Part shown: piece by piece, positions 43,449 through 50,921 of the stretch | How the letters are laid out: each line of letters begins with the position of its first letter | Position numbering within the stretch: position 1 is the stretch's first letter | Assembly: GCF_026686735.1 (NCBI RefSeq) | Contig: NZ_CP113432.1 | Coordinates: forward strand, 1,674,001 to 1,738,000 | From: Pseudomonas triclosanedens | GTDB lineage: Bacteria > Pseudomonadota > Gammaproteobacteria > Pseudomonadales > Pseudomonadaceae | Direction: 5' to 3' | DNA length: 64,000 nt | Position numbers and translations under genes: made by a program | The notes under the pieces: model-generated | The model's database searches: none | What the model was told of the DNA's origin: nothing | Seen by the model: only the letters and a program-made list of their open reading frames with translations

Positions 43449-44213
43449 ATGGAGTTGGCGATCGAGCGTACCGGTGCGGTGCTGGCCCGCTCCGAGCGTA
43501 TCCTGGTGATCACAGGGGCTGGTCTTTCCGCCGACTCCGGCATGCCGACCTATCGTGGCCTGGGTGGTCTGTACAACGGCCGTACGGTGGAGGGGGTGCC
43601 CATCGAATCCGCCCTTTCCGGGCCGATGCTGCGCGACCAGCCGGGGCTGTGCTGGAAGTATCTTGCCGAGCTGGGCCGGGCTTGTCTTGGCGCCCGTCCA
43701 AACGCCGGCCACGATGCCATTGCCGAGTTGCAGCGCCGCAAACCCCAGTGCTGGGTGCTGACCCAGAATATCGATGGCTTCCATCGCCAGGCAGGTTCGC
43801 CAGCGCAGCGACTGATCGAGATTCACGGTGAACTGGCTCCGCTGTACTGCCAGTCCTGCGGCCAGGAGAGTGCCGGGCTTGCCGAGCACCTGAGCCGGCC
43901 GTTGCCGCCGAAGTGCGCGCGCTGCGCTGGTGTGCTGCGTCCGCCGGTGGTGCTCTTCGAGGAAATGTTGCCGGAGGCGGCGATCGATACGCTCTACACG
44001 GAGCTGCGCAAGGGATTCGACGCGGTGTTGCTGGTGGGGACTACCGCGAGCTTTCCCTACATCATCGAGCCGGTGCTGCGCACGAAGGCCGCGGGGGGCT
44101 TCACAGCCGAGGTGAATCCGGGTTTGACCGATCTGAGTCCGGTGGTCGAAGAAAGAATGGTGGGTCGAGCCTTAGACATTTTGCCGCGCCTGCTGAGTCA
44201 CATTCCGCGATAA
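43449..44213 (+). CDS. NAD-dependent protein deacylase, Sir2 family
   Basis: The 254-residue sirtuin has the NAD motif TGAGLSADSGMPTYRG, TQNIDGFHRQAG, the catalytic His in IEIHGELAPLYC, and a zinc site of two CxxC pairs (CQSCG and CARCAG). RPPVVLFEEMLPE is also typical. It removes acyl groups from lysine using NAD. GGGAGG precedes the ATG at 43449. It is probably co-transcribed with the two upstream genes. Whether it is the CobB orthologue or a separate class is not decided here. Confidence 0.92.
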   Translation: MELAIERTGAVLARSERILVITGAGLSADSGMPTYRGLGGLYNGRTVEGVPIESALSGPMLRDQPGLCWKYLAELGRACLGARPNAGHDAIAELQRRKPQCWVLTQNIDGFHRQAGSPAQRLIEIHGELAPLYCQSCGQESAGLAEHLSRPLPPKCARCAGVLRPPVVLFEEMLPEAAIDTLYTELRKGFDAVLLVGTTASFPYIIEPVLRTKAAGGFTAEVNPGLTDLSPVVEERMVGRALDILPRLLSHIPR

Positions 44214-44288
44214 AAAACTTGCATTGATCTAATTGAGCGGGCAAATTAACCCGCTAATAAATGGAACTAATGAGACACGGTCGTGCCC

Positions 44289-44909
44289 ATGCTTAAACGC
44301 TTCGCACCCCTCGTGCCCATGAGTTTCGTTCTGTTGCTGGCAGCTTGTGCCAGCCATTCGCCGGAATCGCAGCCGGGCCAGGTAGCTGTAGCGCCGACCA
44401 GCCGAGCCGCAATTCAGATTGACCAGCACAAGGCAACGCTGGCGAATGAGTCGCAGAACGAGGGGGCCAAAAACTATAACGGCAGTTCGGCCGAGCACGT
44501 ATCCGACATTCTGGATCGTGCGTTTTCGCTGATCGGTACTCCGTACCGCTTCGGTGGAAAGTCGGAACGGACTGGTTTCGATTGCAGCGGCTTCGTGGGC
44601 TATCTGTTCCGCGAAGAAGCCGGCATCAGCCTGCCGCGCTCCACTCGCGAGTTGATCAATATGGACGTCCCGCTGGTCTCGAAAGAAGACCTGCAACCCG
44701 GCGACCTGATCTTCTTCAACAATCGTGGACGTGGTCGGGTGAGCCACGCCGGCATCTATATCGGTGACGGCCAGTTCATCCACTCGGCCAGCCGTCGCGG
44801 TGGTGGTGTGCGGGTGGATAGCCTGGACGAGAGCTACTGGCGCCTGAGTTACATGGAGGCCAAGCGAGTGCTCGAGCCTGGCTACCAGCCGAAGACGGCA
44901 GTTCGCTGA
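44289..44909 (+). CDS. NlpC/P60-family lipoprotein (peptidoglycan endopeptidase), copy 1
   Basis: The 206-residue protein has a lipoprotein signal (SFVLLLAACAS) and a C-terminal NlpC/P60 domain with catalytic Cys in TGFDCSGFVGYLF and His in RVSHAGIYIGDGQFIHS. It should cleave peptide crosslinks in peptidoglycan from the outer-membrane inner face. Start ATG 44289 is preferred over an in-frame GTG six bases earlier. The stop is followed at once by an AT-rich hairpin. The next gene encodes a paralogue with the same layout, so this is a tandem pair. Confidence 0.9.
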   Translation: MLKRFAPLVPMSFVLLLAACASHSPESQPGQVAVAPTSRAAIQIDQHKATLANESQNEGAKNYNGSSAEHVSDILDRAFSLIGTPYRFGGKSERTGFDCSGFVGYLFREEAGISLPRSTRELINMDVPLVSKEDLQPGDLIFFNNRGRGRVSHAGIYIGDGQFIHSASRRGGGVRVDSLDESYWRLSYMEAKRVLEPGYQPKTAVR

Positions 44910-44930
44910 ACTTAAAGTTTTACTTTAAGT
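44910..44930. repeat. AT-rich 9-bp inverted repeat between the NlpC genes
   Basis: ACTTAAAGT (44910-44918) and ACTTTAAGT (44922-44930) form a perfect inverted repeat with a three-base centre, directly after the stop of copy 1. It has no GC core, so it is a poor terminator and could be an operator or promoter element for copy 2. Confidence 0.5.
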
Positions 44931-44960
44931 ATTGCGTTCAACTCACTGTCAGTGCAAAGT

Positions 44961-44988
44961 GATGGCATTCCTTAACGGGGATGCCATC
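44961..44988 (+). promoter_or_regulatory. Leader hairpin enclosing the ribosome-binding region of NlpC copy 2
   Basis: GATGGCAT (44961-44968) pairs perfectly with ATGCCATC (44981-44988). The loop contains the purine-rich CGGGG, and the start codon lies 2 bp after the stem. In mRNA this would partly hide the initiation region, suggesting translational control. Confidence 0.45.
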
Positions 44989-44990
44989 AT

Positions 44991-45521
44991 ATGCTTGCTC
45001 CTCAGCGTCTCATTCTCCTGGTTGCACTTGCCTCCCTGGCCGCCTGTGCCAGTCGCACGCCGCCGTCGCCGCCTCCCGTGGTGAACGCGCCATCGCTGTC
45101 TGCCTACAACTCCCAAGCTGCTGATGACGTTCTGATTCGTGCTATTGGTCTGGTCGGTACACCGTATCGCTGGGGTGGAAACACTCCCGACGGCGGTTTC
45201 GATTGCAGCGGCCTGATCGGCTATGTCTACCGCGATGCAACTGGCTTGCAACTGCCGCGCTCTACGCGGGAGATGATCAGCATGCGTGCCCCGACCATTT
45301 CCCGCGATGGCCTGCAAAGCGGCGATCTGGTCTTCTTCGCCACCAGTGGTGGGCGAGGTGTCAGTCATGCGGGTATCTATGTCGGCGAAGGGCGCTTCGT
45401 TCATGCGCCCAGAACGGGCGGAACCGTGCGCCTGGACAGCCTCGACAGTGCCTATTGGCAGAAGGCTTTCCTCGAAGCAAAGCGTGTACTCGCAGCGCAG
45501 AGTCTCGCCCTTCATCCCTGA
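44991..45521 (+). CDS. NlpC/P60-family lipoprotein (peptidoglycan endopeptidase), copy 2
   Basis: The 176-residue protein starts MLAPQRLILLVALASLAAC (lipobox LAAC). A Pro-rich linker follows, then an NlpC/P60 domain with Cys in GGFDCSGLIGYVYRD and His in GVSHAGIYVGEGRFVHA. It is shorter than copy 1 by about 30 linker residues but the domains align throughout. ATG 44991 lies at the foot of an mRNA hairpin. The O-methyltransferase gene starts 17 bp after its stop. Confidence 0.9.
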   Translation: MLAPQRLILLVALASLAACASRTPPSPPPVVNAPSLSAYNSQAADDVLIRAIGLVGTPYRWGGNTPDGGFDCSGLIGYVYRDATGLQLPRSTREMISMRAPTISRDGLQSGDLVFFATSGGRGVSHAGIYVGEGRFVHAPRTGGTVRLDSLDSAYWQKAFLEAKRVLAAQSLALHP

Positions 45522-45538
45522 ATCGATCGGGAGGGGCC

Positions 45539-46201
45539 ATGACTACCCGTACGCTCAATCTGGACGACGCCCTCTATCAATACCTGCTCGATGTTTCCCT
45601 GCGGGACTCTCCGCTAAAGGCTCGTCTGCGCGCTGAAACGGCGGCGTTGCCGACATCGCGCTGGCAGGTTGCTCCTGAGCAGGGGCAGTTTCTCGCTCTG
45701 TTGGTGAAGCTGCTCGGAGCGCGCCGCCTTCTCGAGATCGGTACCTTCACTGGATACAGTGCGTTGTGCATGGCAGAGGCGCTGACGGACGATGGGCGTC
45801 TGCTCTGCTGCGACCTGCCTGGCGACTACAACGACGTCGCCCGGAAATATTGGCGTGAAGCAGGCGTGGAGTTGCGCATCGAACTGCGCCTGGGGTCGGC
45901 GCTATCCACTTTGGAAAGTCTGCTGGCTGACGGTCAGGAGGGCAGCTTCGACCTGATCTTCATCGACGCCGACAAGGCCCGCTATCCGGCCTACTTCGAA
46001 TACGCACTGAGCCTGTTGCGCGTTGGCGGGCTGGCGGTGTTCGACAATGTTCTGTGGAGCGGGAGGGTGCTGGAAGCGCAGCCTGAGAGCGCCGATACGC
46101 GTGCGATCCAGCAGCTCAATCTGGCGCTCAGGGATGACGTTCGGGTCGATTATTCGCTGCTGCCGCTGGGCGACGGCATGAGTCTTTGCCGCAAGCGCTG
46201 A
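45539..46201 (+). CDS. SAM-dependent O-methyltransferase, class I (COMT/YrrM-like)
   Basis: The 220-residue protein has RLLEIGTFTGYSALCMAEAL, the SAM-binding motif of the O-methyltransferase-3 family, and DLIFIDADKARYPAYFE, the metal/catechol-site Asp segment. LFDNVLWSG-type sequence follows (AVFDNVLWSGRV). It should methylate a catechol-like hydroxyl with a divalent metal. Start ATG 45539 follows GGGAGGGG; the open frame upstream is a shadow of the NlpC gene. Substrate unknown. Confidence 0.9.
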   Translation: MTTRTLNLDDALYQYLLDVSLRDSPLKARLRAETAALPTSRWQVAPEQGQFLALLVKLLGARRLLEIGTFTGYSALCMAEALTDDGRLLCCDLPGDYNDVARKYWREAGVELRIELRLGSALSTLESLLADGQEGSFDLIFIDADKARYPAYFEYALSLLRVGGLAVFDNVLWSGRVLEAQPESADTRAIQQLNLALRDDVRVDYSLLPLGDGMSLCRKR

Positions 46202-46239
46202 GGGGCAGCCCCACTGGCGGGATGGAGCCGCCGCAGGTC

Positions 46240-46989
46240 TCAGATGTTCATCTTGTTGAAGATCACTGCTGGCAGGTGCCGGATAATCATCATGATCAGT
46301 TGCCACTTGCGAGGCGTGTAGAGCGTCGTTGCGCCCTTGCTCACGGCCCGGACGATTTCGCTGGCGACATCCTCCACCGGAGCCAGTTGGGCTCCATCGC
46401 GCTTCAGGTGTGCGGTCATCGGGGTATCGGTAGGACCGGGCTTGACCAGCAGGACCTTTACTCCGGTTCCAGCGAAGCGATGCTGCAAGCCCTGGGCGTA
46501 GCGCGTTACCAGGCCCTTGGCCGCGCCGTAGACATAGTTGGATTTACGCCCGCGATCCCCGGCGACGGAGCCGATCAGGATCAACGTGCCCTTGTTCGCG
46601 CGCGCCATGTGCGCAGCGAAAGCTTCGGCATAGAGCGTTGGCGACAGGGCGTTGACTTCCATTGCCTGGTGCGCGGCTGCCAGGTCGTTCTGGCAGGCGT
46701 CCTGGTCCGGCAGGGACCCGTGGGCGATCAGCACGATATCGGCTGTGCGGCCGGCCAGTGCCGTGTCGACGGTTTGCTGGATGGCGGTCGGGGTGAGGAA
46801 GTCCGCTGTCATGCTGCGAATGTCTGAGTTCGGGCTGCGGACCTTCAGATCTCTGACGATTCGCTCCAGGCGCTCCAGATCGCGGCCGATCAGAGTCATG
46901 TCGACTTCCTGGCCTTGCGCCCATTGTCTGGCGCAGTGCTCGGCGATGGCAGAGGTGGCTCCTACGATGACGATGTTCTTCCTGTTCAC
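46240..46989 (-). CDS. dprE2: DprE2-like short-chain reductase (polyprenyl-phospho-2-keto-ribose reductase)
   Basis: The 249-residue SDR has an NAD site IVIVGATSAIAEHCAR, LIGSVAGDRGRKSNYVYGAAKG with the Ser and Tyr-x3-Lys catalytic residues, and KPGPTDTPM. It lies one base downstream of the DprE1-like gene, the pairing seen in mycobacteria. There DprE1 oxidises decaprenyl-phospho-ribose at C2 and DprE2 reduces the ketone to decaprenyl-phospho-arabinose using NADH. The family assignment rests on sequence style plus this neighbour; in isolation it would be only an SDR. Confidence 0.85.
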   Translation of the reverse strand: MNRKNIVIVGATSAIAEHCARQWAQGQEVDMTLIGRDLERLERIVRDLKVRSPNSDIRSMTADFLTPTAIQQTVDTALAGRTADIVLIAHGSLPDQDACQNDLAAAHQAMEVNALSPTLYAEAFAAHMARANKGTLILIGSVAGDRGRKSNYVYGAAKGLVTRYAQGLQHRFAGTGVKVLLVKPGPTDTPMTAHLKRDGAQLAPVEDVASEIVRAVSKGATTLYTPRKWQLIMMIIRHLPAVIFNKMNI

Positions 46990-46990
46990 T

Positions 46991-48292
46991 TCAGCTTCCT
47001 AGCAGGCGGCGAGATAGCCCCGAGCTGATGCCGGGGTCGCGATAGGTGTGGAATTCCTGCAGCCGGGGGTAGCCCGACTCGAAGAGGTCGCGCGGCATGC
47101 GCGCATCCTTTGCCGGGTACAGTCGACCTTTCGCTTCACGCACGATGGCATCGAGGCGGTCGAGCAGGCGCAGTGTGCGTTCGCCACGATTCGGAAAGTC
47201 CAGTGCCAGGGTTACGCCCGGCTGCGGGAAGCTCAGCATGCCTGGCGATTGGCGGTCACCGAAGGTCTTGAGCACTGCGAGGAACGAACCTTCTCCCGCG
47301 TCGGAAATCGCGGTCAGCATGGCCTGCACGGCCTCCTGGCCGGATGAGCGTGGCACGACGCTCTGGTACTGGTAGAACCCCCTCGGGCCGTACATGCGGT
47401 TCCACTCGAGGATGTTGTCCAGCGGGTAGGAGAAGGGCTCGTAGTGGGCGAGACTACGTCCGGCGCGGCGCTGGTTCAGATGGTAGTAGACAGCATTGAA
47501 GGGGCGCAGCGACAGTCCATTCACCAGCGAGACCGGAGGCACGAACGGCATGCTCAGCTTGCGCTCTCTGGGGAGGGGGCCGTGTTTCTGGGCGCTGGGG
47601 TTCGCGCGAAGAAATATGCCGCGGCTACTGTCGCCTGACAGGCAGTCGATCCAGGAAACCGTCTGCTCCCAATCTGCCTCGGAGCTGTCGGCCAGTGCAA
47701 AGAACTCGTCCAGGTTGGCGTACGGGATGGTTTCCGTGTCGAGCCACGGGCCGGAGACCCTGCGCAATTGCAGTTCGGCTTCGATCATCACACCTGTCAG
47801 CCCCAGCCCGCCGACCGTGGCGCAGAACCAGTCGCCTTGCAGTTCAGGGCCGCAGTCGATGATGCTGCCGTCGGTTCGGGCGAGGCGGATCCGTCGTACA
47901 TGGTCGCCAAACGAGCCGAGGACATGATGGTTCTTGCCATGCACGTCGTTGGCGATCGCACCACCCACAGTCACGATCTGCGTGCCCGGCGTGACCGGGA
48001 GAATCCAGCCGCGCGGCACTGTCAGTCGCTGGATGTCGCGCAGCAGGGTTCCGGCTTCGCAGACCAGGCGGCCGCTCTCATCGTCGAACTGGATGAGATG
48101 ATCCATGCCCGCGGTCATCCACAACGTGCCGTGCGGGTTGAGGCAGGCGTCGCCGTAGCTGCGGCCCATGCCGAAGGCAAGGCCGGGTTTCTGGCTGCTG
48201 GCCAGGGTGCTGGCAACTCGCTCGGGGTCGTTCAGGGGGGTGGTTTTGTGGGGGAGGGCGTCCAGCCTTCCCCAGGAGCTGACGGGTCTCAA
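46991..48292 (-). CDS. dprE1: DprE1-like FAD-dependent oxidase (polyprenyl-phospho-ribose 2-epimerase subunit)
   Basis: The 433-residue VAO-fold flavoprotein has GMGRSYGDACLN, TPGTQIVTVGGAIANDVHGK with His118 and Lys120 (equivalent to M. tuberculosis His132/Lys134), GSFGDHV, and LYPAKDAR with Lys395 (equivalent to Lys418). At the position of mycobacterial Cys387, the covalent benzothiazinone target, the sequence is GVTLALDFP, that is Ala363. It should oxidise C2 of polyprenyl-phospho-ribose. The gene follows the GtrA gene with a 4-bp overlap and precedes dprE2 by one base: a tight three-gene operon. Confidence 0.9.
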   Translation of the reverse strand: MRPVSSWGRLDALPHKTTPLNDPERVASTLASSQKPGLAFGMGRSYGDACLNPHGTLWMTAGMDHLIQFDDESGRLVCEAGTLLRDIQRLTVPRGWILPVTPGTQIVTVGGAIANDVHGKNHHVLGSFGDHVRRIRLARTDGSIIDCGPELQGDWFCATVGGLGLTGVMIEAELQLRRVSGPWLDTETIPYANLDEFFALADSSEADWEQTVSWIDCLSGDSSRGIFLRANPSAQKHGPLPRERKLSMPFVPPVSLVNGLSLRPFNAVYYHLNQRRAGRSLAHYEPFSYPLDNILEWNRMYGPRGFYQYQSVVPRSSGQEAVQAMLTAISDAGEGSFLAVLKTFGDRQSPGMLSFPQPGVTLALDFPNRGERTLRLLDRLDAIVREAKGRLYPAKDARMPRDLFESGYPRLQEFHTYRDPGISSGLSRRLLGS

Positions 48293-48693
48293 GCGGCCTC
48301 CGCGGTTCGGAATACGTATCGCTTGTCCAGGTGGTACTTGGTTACATAACCGATGGCCAGGCCGATTGCGCCTCCGAGGTAGCGCATTCCGTCGGACTGG
48401 AAAATGTGCTGGAAGGTGAATTCGAAGCCCCAGAAGATGACGGTCGTTGCCAGCCCCATGATGGTGTAGAGCACGAAGGTCTGGCCGTCATGAACGGCGT
48501 CGCGGGCGCGGAAGCGGAAGATGTACCGCTTGTCGAGAACGTACTTGATCACTAGCCCAACACCGGTGCCGACGATGATCGAGAGAAGAATCGCATAGGC
48601 CCCTGAATACCCGCGGATCACTATGTCCTGGGCGCCAATGTTCGCAACGGTAGCGATCAGGGCAAGAATTGCGTACGTTATCGCGATTTTCAT
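48289..48693 (-). CDS. GtrA-family small membrane protein (candidate polyprenyl-phospho-arabinose flippase)
   Basis: The 134-residue protein has four transmembrane helices (about 5-25, 35-56, 76-96, 103-122). The repeated GtrA signature VIKYVLDKRYIFRF and VTKYHLDKRYVFRT ends each half. GtrA proteins are proposed to flip polyprenyl-phosphate sugars; the mycobacterial homologue Rv3789 is adjacent to dprE1, as here. Start ATG 48691-48693 (MKIAITYAILA) has only a distant GAAG. It is the first gene of the gtrA-dprE1-dprE2 operon. Confidence 0.85.
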   Translation of the reverse strand: MKIAITYAILALIATVANIGAQDIVIRGYSGAYAILLSIIVGTGVGLVIKYVLDKRYIFRFRARDAVHDGQTFVLYTIMGLATTVIFWGFEFTFQHIFQSDGMRYLGGAIGLAIGYVTKYHLDKRYVFRTAEAA

Positions 48694-48738
48694 TGTGTGG
48701 AATGTCTTCGGGACCGCAGGGGAAGGGGCGATGGTTGT
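48694..48738. promoter_or_regulatory. 45-bp divergent start region between the two arabinose-donor operons
   Basis: The gtrA-like and UbiA-like start codons are only 45 bp apart and face away from each other. Two full non-overlapping promoters cannot fit, so the promoters must overlap each other or lie inside the opposing genes. AGGGGAAGGGG (48718-48728) provides the Shine-Dalgarno for the rightward gene. Confidence 0.5.
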
Positions 48739-49626
48739 ATGCAGGAAACGATAGTGACTCATTCACTGGGAGCGCAGCTGCGCGGCTTGATCAAGCTGAT
48801 GCGCCCGAAGCAGTGGGTCAAGAATGGCTTCGTCCTTGCGCCGCTGGTTTTTTCCGGCGAGTTTCTCAACTCCGATGCCATAAGTCACGCGCTCCTGGCG
48901 GTGCTGCTGTTCTGCATCGCGTCGTCGGCGACCTATATCGTCAATGATGTGCACGACATAGAGCGAGACCGCCAGCACCCTGTGAAATCCAGCTCCAGGC
49001 CGCTTGCCGCCGGCATCCTGTCCATCCCCGTTGCGCTCATATTGCTCGGCGGTCTTTATGCGCTGCTGCTTTGTGGCTGGTTCCTCACCCCGAAAGTGTT
49101 GGCGGTGATCGTTGCATACATGCTGCTGAACCTCGCCTATACCTTCGTCCTCAAGCACCAGCCCGTTGTGGACATCTTCACCATTGCCATAGGTTTCGTG
49201 CTGAGAGTGTATGCCGGAGCGATGGCGCTGGACGTGCCGGTTTCGGCATGGATGTTCGTGACCACCCTGTGCCTGGCGCTTTACCTCGCCGCGGTAAAGC
49301 GTCGGCAGGAACTGAGCAAGAACGGCGCGGGTGCGCGCAAGGTGCTGGAAACCTATTCACTGTCACTGGTGGATCGCTACGCGGAAATCTCCGCCACCGG
49401 CGCGCTGGTGTTCTACAGCATGTTCGTGATGTCGGCGAAGCCAGACCTCGTGGTCACTGTGCCGCTGGTGCTGTTCGGCTTGTTCCGCTATTGGTACGTC
49501 GTCGAGGCGCTGGACGGTGGAGAGTCTCCGACTGACGCGCTGCTGGCCGATTGGCAACTGTTGTTCACCGTTGTCCTGTGGATAGGCGTCTGTGTGTGGG
49601 CGTTGTGGCCGGGGATGCCCGTATGA
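48739..49626 (+). CDS. UbiA-family phosphoribosyltransferase (DPPR synthase-like)
   Basis: The 295-residue membrane prenyltransferase-fold protein has about nine helices. LMRPKQWVKNGFVLAPLVFS and NDVHDIERDRQHPVKSSRP (NDxxDxxxD) closely resemble M. tuberculosis Rv3806c, which transfers 5-phosphoribose from PRPP to decaprenyl phosphate. The following gene overlaps its stop by ATGA and encodes a PAP2-like phosphatase, as Rv3807c follows Rv3806c. Start ATG 48739 (MQETIVTHSLGAQLRG) is the best fit. It supplies the first committed step of polyprenyl-phospho-arabinose synthesis. Confidence 0.87.
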   Translation: MQETIVTHSLGAQLRGLIKLMRPKQWVKNGFVLAPLVFSGEFLNSDAISHALLAVLLFCIASSATYIVNDVHDIERDRQHPVKSSSRPLAAGILSIPVALILLGGLYALLLCGWFLTPKVLAVIVAYMLLNLAYTFVLKHQPVVDIFTIAIGFVLRVYAGAMALDVPVSAWMFVTTLCLALYLAAVKRRQELSKNGAGARKVLETYSLSLVDRYAEISATGALVFYSMFVMSAKPDLVVTVPLVLFGLFRYWYVVEALDGGESPTDALLADWQLLFTVVLWIGVCVWALWPGMPV

Positions 49627-50042
49627 AGACATACGCGTACCTATTGACGCCATTTCTTGCCTGGCTCGTCGCCGGCTGTACCAAGTTCCTTGTCAACAGC
49701 ATCAAGGCCGGCAAGCCGGCCTTCGGGCTGATCGGCTACGGTGGGTTGCCCAGCAATCACAGCGCCATCGTCAGCAGCATCGCAGCGTTGATCGCCTTCA
49801 GGGAGGGAATGGATCAGCCCGCCTTCGGCGTGGCGATCACCCTGGCGTTCATCGTGATGCTGGATGCGAATAGCCTGCGTCGCCAGATTGGCAAACAGGC
49901 AGTGGCGATCAATCGGTTGGCTGCAGATGCTTCTGGGTGCGAGCCTTTGCGCGAGCGCATGGGACATACGAAGGTCGAAATCGCCGCTGGAGTTCTGGTC
50001 GGTATCGCCGTCGCCGTGATCGTCGACGCATTGCTTGTGTAG
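49623..50042 (+). CDS. Divergent PAP2 (DUF212/YuiD) membrane phosphatase candidate
   Basis: The 139-residue protein has about four helices and the DUF212 signature GYGGLPSNHSAIVSS, related to the SGHS motif of PAP2 phosphatases, then VMLDANSLRRQIGKQA. It is translationally coupled to the UbiA-like gene. In this pathway a phosphatase must remove the 5-phosphate from polyprenyl-phospho-5-phosphoribose before DprE1 acts, and this gene fills that slot by position. The catalytic role of DUF212 is not established, so the function is inferred from context. Confidence 0.82.
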   Translation: MKTYAYLLTPFLAWLVAGCTKFLVNSIKAGKPAFGLIGYGGLPSNHSAIVSSIAALIAFREGMDQPAFGVAITLAFIVMLDANSLRRQIGKQAVAINRLAADASGCEPLRERMGHTKVEIAAGVLVGIAVAVIVDALLV

Positions 50043-50064
50043 TCTGACGACAGCGCAGGCGTCA

Positions 50065-50097
50065 TGAAAAAGGCACGTCGCTTGGCGTGCCTTTTCA
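50065..50097. terminator. Bidirectional intrinsic terminator
   Basis: TGAAAAAGGCACG pairs with CGTGCCTTTTCA around an eight-base loop, with T residues on both strands. It separates the arabinose-donor operon from the convergent pirin gene. Confidence 0.88.
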
Positions 50098-50114
50098 TTT
50101 TCTACCGCTGTGGG

Positions 50115-50813
50115 TCAGGCGACGTCGACCAGAATGACTTCGCTGTCCTCCAGCGCTGTCACCTTCACCACTTTCTCGTCAGCGATGGCTGCTCCGTCGC
50201 GTGCGTCGATGGTCACTCCGTTGACTTCCACCTTGCCGGTTGCCGGCACAAGGTAGGCGCGTCGATCCTCGCCCAGCTCGTACTCGGCGCTCTGGCCGGC
50301 TTTCAGCGTGGCTGCGACCAGTCGACCATCGGCGCGGATGCGCAGGGCATCGGTGTCGTTTTCGTAGCCGCTGGCCAAGGTGACGAAGCGGCCGGCGCGG
50401 TCGCCTTTCGGGAAGGGTTTGGCGCCCCAGGACGGCGTGCCGCCGCGTACCGAGGGGATGATCCAGATCTGGAAGATCCTGGTCACGTCCTTCTCGAGGT
50501 TGTACTCCGAGTGCACGATGCCGGTACCGGCGCTCATCACCTGTACGTCGCCCGCTTCGGTGCGGCCCTTGTTACCCAGGCTGTCCTGGTGGGTGATCGC
50601 GCCCTGGCGGACATAGGTGATGATTTCCATCTCGCGGTGCGGATGGGGCGGGAACCCGGTGCCGGCGGCGATTTCATCATCGTTCCAGACACGCAGGTTG
50701 CCCCAGTCCATGCGCTCGGTGTCGTAGTACTCGGCAAACGAGAAGTGGTGCTTGGCGTTGAGCCAGCCGTGGTTGGCGCCGCCGAGTTGCTGGAAGGGTC
50801 TGCGTTCGATCAT
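50115..50813 (-). CDS. Pirin family protein (YhhW-like)
   Basis: The 232-residue double-cupin protein begins MIERRPFQQLGGANHGWLNA. It has the metal site FPPHPHREMEIITYV and GAITHQDSLGN, in which three His and a Glu bind iron or another metal. GTGIVHSEYN follows. Pirins of this group can show quercetin 2,3-dioxygenase activity; the physiological role is unclear. GAGGAC precedes the ATG at 50811-50813. Single gene. Confidence 0.92.
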   Translation of the reverse strand: MIERRPFQQLGGANHGWLNAKHHFSFAEYYDTERMDWGNLRVWNDDEIAAGTGFPPHPHREMEIITYVRQGAITHQDSLGNKGRTEAGDVQVMSAGTGIVHSEYNLEKDVTRIFQIWIIPSVRGGTPSWGAKPFPKGDRAGRFVTLASGYENDTDALRIRADGRLVAATLKAGQSAEYELGEDRRAYLVPATGKVEVNGVTIDARDGAAIADEKVVKVTALEDSEVILVDVA

Positions 50814-50921
50814 GGCATAGTCCTCGTGGGGCGCGGCTGGCGTAGAGGCCTGGCCGCGCGGTTCATGGGGCTATGTTCTCTCGTATCCGATCGATTAAAA
50901 AGCGCAAATATCGGTGTTTAT

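Noticed and set aside
44231..44256. Hairpin AGCGGG/CCCGCT after the sirtuin gene as terminator
   Set aside because: The stem is only six base pairs with an eight-base AT loop and no T-run follows; it may be incidental.
46240..50042. Recent horizontal acquisition of the arabinose-donor operons marked by mobile elements
   Set aside because: No transposase, integrase, tRNA or repeat borders the block, and base composition does not obviously differ from neighbours.
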